This document shows, piece after piece, positions 57,206-64,000 of a stretch of 64,000 nucleotides of DNA. Position numbers and translations under genes: made by a program. Below the pieces are notes generated by a model that had not been told where the DNA came from, made no database searches, and worked only from the letters and a program-made list of their open reading frames with translations. The stretch lies in NCBI RefSeq assembly GCF_009557615.1, contig NZ_CP045652.1, positions 4,216,001 to 4,280,000 of the forward strand, written 5' to 3'. Position 1 is the stretch's first letter. The number at the start of each line of letters is the position of its first letter. This DNA comes from Sphingobacteruim zhuxiongii. GTDB taxonomy: Bacteria; Bacteroidota; Bacteroidia; Sphingobacteriales; Sphingobacteriaceae.

Positions 57206-60200
57206 ATGATTAAAAGCAACAGAATAAAGTCTCTCACTTGTATTGTTATCGCATTTTTGTTTGCGGAGCACGGACTTGCGCAACAGGCAACGAAGGTTGA
57301 AGAAGGGCTAGTAAACATGACGACCTACCCTTATTCGGATCCCGATCCTGTGGCCTCCAATCAAAAGCTTTATCCTTATTTTCGTTTTGACGGTTTTTCA
57401 AACGCTCCGGTTCAGAAGAGTTGGAAAGTCGTCTATTTGGAAAATGACTACATCAAAGTACAGATAATACCGGAAATCGGTGGCAAAATATGGACAGCCT
57501 ACGACAAAGTCAATAAAAGGGACTATCTCTATAACAATGGCGTAGTTAAGTTTAGAGATATCGCTATGCGCGGCCCTTGGACTAGTGGCGGAATTGAAGC
57601 GAACTACGGCGTTATCGGACATACGCCAAATACATCCACCCCAGTCGATTACTTAATTCAGACTAACGCTGATGGTAGTGCCAGCTGTATTATTCACACC
57701 TTAGATTTACTTTCTAGAACCCGCTGGACATTAGAGATCCGATTGGAGAAAGATAAGGGGTACTTCACGACTAAATCATTCTGGTCAAATAGCAATCCCG
57801 TTGAACAGCCATATTATACCTGGATGAACTTAGGTATTCCAGCGGCCGATGACCTTCACTTTGTTTATCCCGGACACAAATATATTGGGCATGACGGCGA
57901 ACAACACAATTGGCCTATAGATGAGCAAGGAAGAGATCTTTCGACCTTTACAGGAAATGCTTTTGGAGATTCGAAGTCTTACCATGTATTAGGTGCTGCC
58001 AGCAATACTTTTGGTGCATATTGGTCTAATTCAGATTTTGGGATGGCTAGGTATGCCCCGCGGGAAGACAAGCTCGGAAAGAAGATCTTTCTTTGGGCGC
58101 AATCTGGTGCCGGTCAAATTTGGGAGGACTTATTGACGGATAATAGTGGTCAATATGTAGAAATACAAAGCGGAAGACTATTCAACCAAAATATGGGGCG
58201 CAGCAGCGAGACGCCATTTAAGCAGATTGGCTTTCAACCCTACCAAACAGACCGTTGGGAAGAAAGTTGGCTGCCCTACCATGGTATTGGTAAGGCAACA
58301 GCAATTAATCTTGTTGGGGCTTTCAGTTTGACGCAAAGTGAACAAACATTAGAAGTCCGTATAGATCCAAAACAAAACATCAATGACTCATTAAAGGTTT
58401 ATAACCGAACCTTTAAGCAAATTGGTGGGACAAGAGTTGACGCAAAAATAGGAACTCCTGTGAGCGTAAAGCTTTCGATAGAAACCGGAGAATCTCCAAG
58501 TTACATAGTACTCAATGGAATTCAATTAGACTTAGAACAAGACAAATATGCTTTAAATAGACCTGTAGAGTTAAAAGTTGAATTAAATGAAATTGATTCG
58601 CTTGCCTATCTTGGTCGAGACCTCTTAAGATTCCGTCTTTACAATCAAGCGGAACCTCTGATTCGGAAAGCATATGAACTGGCTCCAAACAATTCCACCG
58701 TATTAAGTTCCATGATCAAGTTACATTGGTTTCGGATGGAATACGAGAAGGCCTTAGTGTATGCTTCAAGGTCATTGGAATTGGATACTTACGACGCTGA
58801 GGCAAACTACTACTACGGTCTAATCAATGAAAAGTTGGGCAATGAATACGATGCTAGAGATGGTTATCAGGTTGCAAGCATGGATGCCGCTTGGCGAGGA
58901 TCCGCATTTACGGCATTGGCTCGAATATTTTTCAAAGCAAAAGACTTGATAAATGCAAAAAGCTATGCGGAGAAGGCGTTGAATTTAAGCAAAGACAACA
59001 TTGAAGCTCTTCAAATTCAATACCTGACCTCAACCCTATTAGCGGATGATTCCTCCAAACAAAGCAGTAAACTTACGCTTGAGACCATAGATCCGCTCAA
59101 CCCATTTTTAAACTTTGAGAACCTCTGGCAACAAAAGACCGTTGAAGCTGAAAAACAATTCCTAGCAGGCGTAAAACAAGAGATGCGAATTGAAGCGTTT
59201 TTGGAGTTGGCAATATGGTATAACTCTTTAAACCTCTTCGACAGAACAGCAAAAATATTAGAAGTTGCCCCTAAAAACACAGAAACACTTTACTGGCTGG
59301 CATGGCTAAAAAGAGATACACCCGAAGCACAGACCTGGCTAAATCAAGCGGATAACTCAAAGCCCGAATTTGTTTTCCCTTTTCGGGAAGAAAGCCAACC
59401 GGTCTTTGTTTGGGCTACGCAAAAAAGTGGGAATTGGAGATCAACCTACCTACAGGCTTTGTTGTTCAGATACAGAAACCAAAGTGATAAAGCTTTAAGC
59501 TTACTTCAAACCAGTCAATCTGAACGTGTTGATTTTGCTCCATATTTTGTCGTTCGGGCGGAACTTGAGTCTAACGTTAACCCAAAACAAGCGATTGAAG
59601 ATTTGAAGCTTGCTGCAAAAATGGATTCCAAAGAATGGCGATATGGAAAGCTGCTATCCAATCAATATCGAATACAAAAAGAGTATAAGAAAGCGCTGGA
59701 AATCGCGTCCGACTATTACAAAACTAACCCTCGGAATTACATCTTGGGAATGAATTATTGTAAGATGCTGTTATTAAACAAAGATTTTGTTGAGGCAGAA
59801 AACGTGTTAACAAACCTTGAAATCCTACCCTTCGAAGGAGCAACAGATGGTCGTCGATATTATGAGCAAGCGAAGTTAATGGCCGCATATAACGCTTTGA
59901 TAAAAAACAACACAAAACTTGCAAAGAAGAAGCTAGACGAATCTCGTCATTGGCCCAAGAATCTTGGCGTTGGTGAACCGTATCCAGACGAAAAACAAGA
60001 GGTTCTTGCAGACTGGCTGGAATCTCAGTTATATAAGAAACAAGATCCAACAAAATACAAGACGCTGTTGGAGAAAGTTAGCAACACGAAATCAGTCAGA
60101 TCTCCTGTGTTTTTATTACTAAGAGCAGAAGCAAATAATCTTTTGGAGAAAAAAGATTTGGCAAATAAAGATCTGTCCGATTTAATGGGGCGGTCTTCTA

Positions 60201-60316
60201 AATTCACGACTAATTTTCAAGATTTAAGCAATGAGATAAAAAGTGGAAACATTCAAAATTATTGGCCAAAATTATTAGAGCTTGTCTATAATCAAGAAGA
60301 TCAAAGAATATTTTAG
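57206..60316 (+). CDS. DUF5107 protein with TPR repeats
   Basis: A 1,036-residue secreted protein (signal peptide about 8-26, 'LTCIVIAFLFAEHGLAQ'). A DUF5107 domain fills about 30-400, with a galactose-mutarotase-like beta-sandwich pattern: 'VYLENDYIKVQIIPEIGGKIWTAYDKVNKRDYLYNNGVVKFRDIAMRGPWTSGGIEANYG' in parts, then 'FVYPGHKYIGHDGEQHNWPI', 'KIFLWAQSGAGQIWEDLLTDNSGQYVEIQSG'. TPR repeats follow over about 455-990. The sandwich may bind or position a sugar, and the repeats may hold partner enzymes. Function unknown in detail. It is the last gene of the PUL operon; a terminator follows at 60404. Confidence 0.85.
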   Translation: MIKSNRIKSLTCIVIAFLFAEHGLAQQATKVEEGLVNMTTYPYSDPDPVASNQKLYPYFRFDGFSNAPVQKSWKVVYLENDYIKVQIIPEIGGKIWTAYDKVNKRDYLYNNGVVKFRDIAMRGPWTSGGIEANYGVIGHTPNTSTPVDYLIQTNADGSASCIIHTLDLLSRTRWTLEIRLEKDKGYFTTKSFWSNSNPVEQPYYTWMNLGIPAADDLHFVYPGHKYIGHDGEQHNWPIDEQGRDLSTFTGNAFGDSKSYHVLGAASNTFGAYWSNSDFGMARYAPREDKLGKKIFLWAQSGAGQIWEDLLTDNSGQYVEIQSGRLFNQNMGRSSETPFKQIGFQPYQTDRWEESWLPYHGIGKATAINLVGAFSLTQSEQTLEVRIDPKQNINDSLKVYNRTFKQIGGTRVDAKIGTPVSVKLSIETGESPSYIVLNGIQLDLEQDKYALNRPVELKVELNEIDSLAYLGRDLLRFRLYNQAEPLIRKAYELAPNNSTVLSSMIKLHWFRMEYEKALVYASRSLELDTYDAEANYYYGLINEKLGNEYDARDGYQVASMDAAWRGSAFTALARIFFKAKDLINAKSYAEKALNLSKDNIEALQIQYLTSTLLADDSSKQSSKLTLETIDPLNPFLNFENLWQQKTVEAEKQFLAGVKQEMRIEAFLELAIWYNSLNLFDRTAKILEVAPKNTETLYWLAWLKRDTPEAQTWLNQADNSKPEFVFPFREESQPVFVWATQKSGNWRSTYLQALLFRYRNQSDKALSLLQTSQSERVDFAPYFVVRAELESNVNPKQAIEDLKLAAKMDSKEWRYGKLLSNQYRIQKEYKKALEIASDYYKTNPRNYILGMNYCKMLLLNKDFVEAENVLTNLEILPFEGATDGRRYYEQAKLMAAYNALIKNNTKLAKKKLDESRHWPKNLGVGEPYPDEKQEVLADWLESQLYKKQDPTKYKTLLEKVSNTKSVRSPVFLLLRAEANNLLEKKDLANKDLSDLMGRSSKFTTNFQDLSNEIKSGNIQNYWPKLLELVYNQEDQRIF

Positions 60317-60403
60317 AGATAAGCTGTCTATTAAACGGTTATATGAAATGATTTGATTGAACTGCGTATTCAGAGGTAAGAACCTCAAAGGTATAAAATC
60401 AGA

Positions 60404-60436
60404 AACGCCGAAGTTATTAAGACTTCGGCGTTTTTT
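60404..60436 (+). terminator. PUL operon terminator
   Basis: CGCCGAAGT (60406-60414), loop TATTAAG, ACTTCGGCG (60422-60430), then TTTTTT. A clear terminator after the DUF5107 gene. Confidence 0.9.
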
Positions 60437-60446
60437 GTTGTAAGTG

Positions 60447-60518
60447 TAGCCCCAAGCAGAATCGAACTGCTATCAAATGTTTAGGAAACATCTATTCTAT
60501 CCGTTGAACTACAGGGCC
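60447..60518 (-). tRNA. tRNA-Arg (CCT)
   Basis: Read on minus: acceptor GGCCCTG/TGGGGCT, with both end pairs G-U, anticodon loop TTCCTAA giving CCT, T-arm AGCAGTTCGATTCTGCT. CCA is not encoded. It stands between the PUL and the peroxiredoxin gene. No integrase is beside it. Confidence 0.95.
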
Positions 60519-60663
60519 GAGCAACAAAACTACTATTTTAATAAAACTGTGCAAACAATAATTTTAATTGCCTGAGGATTTTTTCAATACGCAGGACAAG
60601 CTAAATAAGACCGCCATACAACATCGAAAAAAGCCTTCCCTCTCATTATCAAATGATACGGAT

Positions 60664-60681
60664 TTGTGATATAAATCACAA
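60664..60681. promoter_or_regulatory. CRP/FNR-type operator-like palindrome upstream of ahpC
   Basis: TTGTGATATAAATCACAA fits the TGTGA-N6-TCACA form bound by CRP/FNR regulators in other bacteria. Its centre lies about 100 bases upstream of the predicted ahpC transcription start. The regulator in this organism is unknown. Confidence 0.5.
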
Positions 60682-60760
60682 TTATATGTGACCCCCAGCT
60701 CATATAGACAAAACCAATAGTTAATAAAGAATATCAATATAAAGACGGCTTAAAATTATG

Positions 60761-60768
60761 TACCTTTG
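60761..60768 (+). promoter_or_regulatory. -7 box of the peroxiredoxin gene
   Basis: TACCTTTG fits TAnnTTTG, with a start predicted near 60775. This rules out the frame's first Met at 60758 and supports ATG 60794. Confidence 0.55.
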
Positions 60769-60793
60769 TTGCACAAAAGAAAAGAATAATATT

Positions 60794-61426
60794 ATGAGTT
60801 TTACAGGTAAAAATTTCCCGAACATTACAGTTGATGCTATTGACTATTTAGGTGATAACTTCACTTTAAATTTATTTGAGAAAGCGCAAAAAGAGAATAA
60901 GAAAGTTTTGTTATTCTGGTATCCAAAAGACTTCACTTTTGTTTGTCCTACGGAATTACATGCATTCCAAGAGGCGGCCGCTGAATTCGAAAAAAGAAAT
61001 ACAATTTTAGTGGGTGCATCATGTGACTCTGCAGAGGTACATTTTGCTTGGTTAAACACTGAAAAAGATAACGGTGGTATTGAAGGTGTTGAATACCCTT
61101 TAATCGCTGATACGAACCGCAACTTGTCTAGCGTACTTGGTATTTTGGAGATGAAAGAAATTGAGCACCCAGAGTACGGTACATTAGTAGAAGGTTCTGC
61201 AGTATCTTACCGCGCGACTTACCTAATCGACGAAACTGGTAAAGTATTCCATGAATCAGTAAACGATATGCCATTAGGTCGTAACGTTAAAGAATATATC
61301 CGTTTAATTGACGCTTACACTCACGTTCAAAAACATGGTGAAGTTTGTCCTGCAAACTGGGAAGAAGGAAAAGAAGCTATGAGCGCAACACGCGACGGAG
61401 TAGCATCTTACCTATCAAACAACTAA
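60794..61426 (+). CDS. AhpC-type 2-Cys peroxiredoxin
   Basis: A 210-residue cytoplasmic peroxidase that reduces peroxides with thioredoxin or another reductant. Peroxidatic Cys51 sits in 'FTFVCPTE', and the resolving Cys185 is in 'HGEVCPANW'. The 'PLIADTNRNLSSVLGILEM' and 'YRATYLIDETGKVFHESV' stretches are typical. The C-terminal tail after the resolving Cys is 25 residues long. A frame runs back to 60758, but the -7 box excludes that start. A thioredoxin gene follows after a terminator, which fits a shared role in peroxide defence. Confidence 0.95.
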   Translation: MSFTGKNFPNITVDAIDYLGDNFTLNLFEKAQKENKKVLLFWYPKDFTFVCPTELHAFQEAAAEFEKRNTILVGASCDSAEVHFAWLNTEKDNGGIEGVEYPLIADTNRNLSSVLGILEMKEIEHPEYGTLVEGSAVSYRATYLIDETGKVFHESVNDMPLGRNVKEYIRLIDAYTHVQKHGEVCPANWEEGKEAMSATRDGVASYLSNN

Positions 61427-61438
61427 GAAACGCACGAG

Positions 61439-61470
61439 AAAGAGGAGGCGTTCAGTCTCCTCTTTTTTTT
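61439..61470 (+). terminator. Terminator between the peroxiredoxin and thioredoxin genes
   Basis: AGAGGAG (61441-61447), loop GCGTTCAGT, CTCCTCT (61457-61463), then eight T. The spacing to the next ATG is only 23 bases, so partial read-through is likely. Confidence 0.8.
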
Positions 61471-61492
61471 AAACTATACAAAAGGAGCTACT

Positions 61493-61807
61493 ATGTTACA
61501 AGAACTAACAGAAGACAATTTACAATCAATCATCGAAAGCAATGAAACGGTGATGGTTCAATATGCTGCCTCATGGTGTGGAAATTGCCGCATTATGAAG
61601 CCTAAGTTTAAAAAACTATCTGGCGAGAACGAGCAGGTTACTTTCATTATCGCAGATGCGGAAAAGTTTCCAGAGTCTAGAAAACTTGCAAACGTAAATA
61701 ACTTACCTACTTTCGCAGCTTTCAAAAACGGCAAGTTGGTAAACCAAGTACAAACAAATAAAATCGAAGGATTAACAGACTTATTAAATGAAGTTACCAG
61801 TAATTAA
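61493..61807 (+). CDS. Thioredoxin-family protein
   Basis: A 104-residue thioredoxin fold with active-site CGNC (Cys29-Cys32) in 'YAASWCGNCRIMKPKF' and the conserved cis-proline in 'NNLPTFAAF'. It has no signal peptide, so it is cytoplasmic. CGNC is an uncommon active-site pair (CGPC is usual), which should shift the redox potential. It probably reduces the upstream peroxiredoxin. Its 3' end overlaps the next gene by 20 bases. Confidence 0.93.
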   Translation: MLQELTEDNLQSIIESNETVMVQYAASWCGNCRIMKPKFKKLSGENEQVTFIIADAEKFPESRKLANVNNLPTFAAFKNGKLVNQVQTNKIEGLTDLLNEVTSN

Positions 61808-62045
61808 ACACCTTACCGAGTTTATTGCCGAGAACGACGTAGATTTCGTTTTAGAAACTATCGAAACCTTAGAGGCATTGACAGAAGTTCCATCCTTAAA
61901 AGACGAAGAGCTAGACGTAATTGGCGAATTGATTTCCAATATGTACGGTGCTGTAGAAGTAAGCAAATTAGTACAAGACGGAATGCCACAAAAAGAGGCC
62001 TTAAATACCTTTATGAAGCGTGTATTAGGATCCATCGACAAATAA
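61788..62045 (+). CDS. DUF6952 family small protein
   Basis: An 85-residue helical protein ('MKLPVIKHLTEFIAENDVDFVLETIETLEALTEVPSLKDEELDVIGELISNMYGAVEVSKLVQDG') of the DUF6952 type as I know it. It overlaps the thioredoxin gene by 20 bases in another frame, which suggests translational coupling and a related job in peroxide or redox control. No known activity. A terminator pair follows. Confidence 0.75.
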   Translation: MKLPVIKHLTEFIAENDVDFVLETIETLEALTEVPSLKDEELDVIGELISNMYGAVEVSKLVQDGMPQKEALNTFMKRVLGSIDK

Positions 62046-62086
62046 ACTCCAGCAGACTAATTCTCTGCTCCATTATATTTATTATT

Positions 62087-62138
62087 CTTTTCCACAGAAG
62101 CCTTGTTTATAACTTGGTTTTTGTGGAAAAGTTTTTTT
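62087..62138 (+). terminator. Terminator after the redox operon
   Basis: CTTTTCCACA (62087-62096) and TGTGGAAAAG (62122-62131), with a 25-base loop and a T tract. The arms look like DnaA boxes, but only this pair is present. Confidence 0.6.
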
Positions 62139-62139
62139 A

Positions 62140-62313
62140 TAGGCTCTGCCCATTTACATTGATTTTATAGTACTTTTATAATCGTTAAAGGTTAGACCCG
62201 AAGCAAATCATCCTGCCGAATCGAACCGATAGGTTTTATGACCAGGGTTTGAAGTCAAAGATTTTTAATTGTTGGTAAAAGGAATCAAATTAGTTTTGAT
62301 TCCTTTTATTTTT
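62140..62313 (+). other. Gene-free stretch ending in a strong terminator, possible small RNA
   Basis: The stretch 62140-62276 has no gene. It is more GC-rich than the neighbours at 62185-62250 and holds a small hairpin (AACC GATA GGTT). It ends in a terminator: AAAAGGAATCAAA (62277-62289), loop TTAGT, TTTGATTCCTTTT (62295-62307), then a T tract. It lies 27 bases before the next gene, so an independent RNA is possible. Confidence 0.4.
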
Positions 62314-62339
62314 TACAGAAACTTCCTTATTTTTAAGAT

Positions 62340-64000
62340 ATGATGCAAAGAGCGCTATTCCTAGTCATTCTATACCTATGTTTGTTCAGCAGTTTCTCTT
62401 ACAGTCAGCAAAGCTATTCATCCTCGCTGATTAACACCAAAATAGACAAGCTTTCGACCTTAGGCACCGTTTTATATTTTGCCGCACACCCCGATGATGA
62501 AAACACACGTTTAATTGCGTGGTTGGCAAACGAGAAGAAATATCGAACCGCCTATCTTTCATTAACTCGTGGTGATGGTGGTCAGAATCTATTGGGAACA
62601 GAACAGGGAATCGAATTAGGTCTAATCCGGACGCAAGAGCTTTTAGCCGCTCGATCAATAGATAAAGGAGAGCAATACTTTAGTTCTGCTTACGACTTTG
62701 GCTTTTCAAAAACCCACGAAGAAACATTTTCTTTCTGGAAAAAGGAAGAAACACTACGTGAAGCAGTCTACCTTATTCGGAAATTACAACCCGACGTAAT
62801 CATTAATCGCTTCCCTCCCGACAGCCGTGGTGGACATGGTCACCATCAAGCCTCAGCTATTCTAGCCAAAGAAGCATATGAAGCCGCCGCTGACCCAAAT
62901 AAATTCCCTGAACAACTAAAAGAGTTAAAACCCTGGAAAGCGAAGCGATTACTCTGGAATACCGCGAATTTTGGAGGAATGAACAATACCAATGAAGACC
63001 AACTCAAAATCGATATAGGCGCGTATAATCCTCTATTAGGTTACTCCTATGGCGAAATTGCTGCCCTGAGTCGTTCGCAACACAAGAGTCAAGGATTCGG
63101 TGCTGCTGCTGGACGAGGGAAATCTTTGGAATATTTCGAACATGTAGCAGGAGAAACAGCAAAAGCAACCTTATTCGACGGAATTGATGTTAGTTGGAAA
63201 CGTCTTGGTGAATCAACCGCAGCTATTGAGCAAAAAATAAGTAGGATTCAGCAAAGCTTTCAGGCTTCTTCGCCGGAATCTTCTGTGGATCCACTGCTCG
63301 AACTACACGCTTTAATTTCAAAACTTAAGCCTTCAATCTATAAAACACAAAAATTAAAGGACATCGAGGAATTAGTAATTGCTTGTTCTGGTTTATGGAT
63401 CGAATCAACCGCATCTAAGTATAATTACGTTGTAGAGGAATCTGTTCCCATATCAAATGAATTGATTGTTCGCAATCCTAAATTAAACGTTCTTATAAAA
63501 GAAATTAATGGGAAATCTATCAATCAAGAGCTTTCCTGGAATGAAATAAAAAAATATGAGGGTCAACAGCAATTCAGCCGCTGGACACAACCTTACTGGT
63601 TAGAAAAACAACACAGTTTAGGGAAATTCGAGGTAGATGCTAAAGATTACGGAAACCCCGAAAACGCTAATTTACCATCGAGTCACTATGTTTTAGTAAT
63701 TAATGGAACCACGATTTCTGTTGATAGATTAATAAAATATAAGTACGTCGATCCTGTGGAGGGTGAGATTTATGAGCCAATTAGCATTAGTCCGGTTATC
63801 ACAGCGACTTTCAGCAACCCTAATATGTTAATTCAAGCGAACGAGAAAAAGCAATTCACAGTCGTATTGAAGAACAATTCCCCACAAAAACAACAGATTG
63901 AGTTTTCCTTCAAGCAATCGGACGATTTAAATTTGTCTCCAAGTAACTTTAGTTTAAGCTTTGAAGGCAATGAAGAAATAAAGAAAACAATTGAAATTAG
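62340..64000 (+). CDS. PIG-L family N-acetylglucosaminyl deacetylase-like protein, 3' end beyond the window
   Basis: The frame runs from ATG 62340 (or 62343) to the window end with no stop in 553 codons. Signal peptide at about 3-22 ('LFLVILYLCLFSSFSYSQ'). The PIG-L domain has 'AAHPDDE' (residues 48-54) and 'GGHGHHQ' (H166, H168, H169), the zinc-binding residues of the LmbE/PIG-L family. Family members remove acetyl groups from N-acetylated sugars. The longer second half, beta-rich and with 'KKQFTVVLKNN', is like the C-terminal part of secreted PIG-L proteins from Bacteroidota, which commonly exceed 800 residues. The substrate is unknown. Confidence 0.88.
   Translation, partial: MMQRALFLVILYLCLFSSFSYSQQSYSSSLINTKIDKLSTLGTVLYFAAHPDDENTRLIAWLANEKKYRTAYLSLTRGDGGQNLLGTEQGIELGLIRTQELLAARSIDKGEQYFSSAYDFGFSKTHEETFSFWKKEETLREAVYLIRKLQPDVIINRFPPDSRGGHGHHQASAILAKEAYEAAADPNKFPEQLKELKPWKAKRLLWNTANFGGMNNTNEDQLKIDIGAYNPLLGYSYGEIAALSRSQHKSQGFGAAAGRGKSLEYFEHVAGETAKATLFDGIDVSWKRLGESTAAIEQKISRIQQSFQASSPESSVDPLLELHALISKLKPSIYKTQKLKDIEELVIACSGLWIESTASKYNYVVEESVPISNELIVRNPKLNVLIKEINGKSINQELSWNEIKKYEGQQQFSRWTQPYWLEKQHSLGKFEVDAKDYGNPENANLPSSHYVLVINGTTISVDRLIKYKYVDPVEGEIYEPISISPVITATFSNPNMLIQANEKKQFTVVLKNNSPQKQQIEFSFKQSDDLNLSPSNFSLSFEGNEEIKKTIEI

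Noticed and set aside
60447..60518. tRNA-Arg as the insertion site of a mobile PUL
   Set aside because: No integrase, direct repeat or partial tRNA copy is seen near the PUL.
60758..60793. Upstream start of the peroxiredoxin gene
   Set aside because: It overlaps the predicted -7 box, and family similarity starts at ATG 60794.
62087..62131. Two DnaA-box-like TTTTCCACA sequences
   Set aside because: They are the arms of a terminator with a T tract; no further boxes, AT-rich unwinding region or dnaA gene are nearby.

Overview
The window looks like a chromosome segment of a Bacteroidota bacterium of the family Sphingobacteriaceae, most likely Sphingobacterium or a close relative. Grounds: SusC/SusD and Oar-type TonB receptors, an ECF sigma/FecR pair, LytTR signalling, many promoter boxes of the Bacteroidota form TAnnTTTG, and moderately AT-rich DNA. 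The genus is inferred from gene content and style, not from a search.

Layout. (1) 1-7000: the end of an SRPBCC gene, then a complete rRNA operon on the minus strand (16S, tRNA-Ile, tRNA-Ala, 23S, 5S), with two tandem promoters near 6280-6470 and short repeats on its flanks. (2) 7000-18000: a BlaI repressor and M56 antirepressor pair whose sensor region is a 23-residue repeat array; then housekeeping genes: TRIC channel, peptide deformylase, a Gfo/Idh/MocA oxidoreductase, miaA, ribonuclease G, a 29-residue COX24/bS22-like ribosomal protein, a TPR protein, HU and a BioF-like PLP enzyme. (3) 18000-29100: a TonB receptor, a TPR/LytS/LytTR operon, a TPR-LuxR regulator, a DUF4256 protein, a secreted protein, phosphatidylserine decarboxylase and a lipoprotein. 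(4) 29100-32100: a decayed island beside tRNA-Lys, holding a broken tyrosine integrase, a frameshifted VOC gene and unknown genes. (5) 33000-42000: an Oar-like receptor, an MFS transporter, a GH43 enzyme, TPR and envelope proteins and a CPBP protease. (6) 42200-60440: a DUF6259 glycosidase-like gene and a polysaccharide-utilisation-type locus: ECF sigma, FecR, SusC, SusD, an aryl-sulfate-sulfotransferase-like propeller, DUF6067 and DUF5107-TPR. (7) 60440-64000: tRNA-Arg, AhpC-type peroxiredoxin, a thioredoxin, a DUF6952 protein and a PIG-L deacetylase cut by the window end.

How the genes work together. The PUL would import a glycan through SusCD after processing by DUF6259 and DUF6067 proteins, with the sigma/FecR pair sensing occupancy of the SusC STN domain. 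The sulfotransferase-like protein, which lacks one expected active-site arginine, and the DUF5107-TPR protein are the least understood parts. A 17-base motif shared by the leaders of the DUF6259 and sigma genes suggests they are co-regulated. The BlaI/M56 pair appears to be an autoregulated envelope-signal switch with an unfamiliar sensor.

The most interesting points are the M56 repeat sensor, the unusual PUL, the missed 29-residue ribosomal gene and the decayed tRNA-Lys island. No CRISPR array, intact insertion sequence or replication origin was seen.
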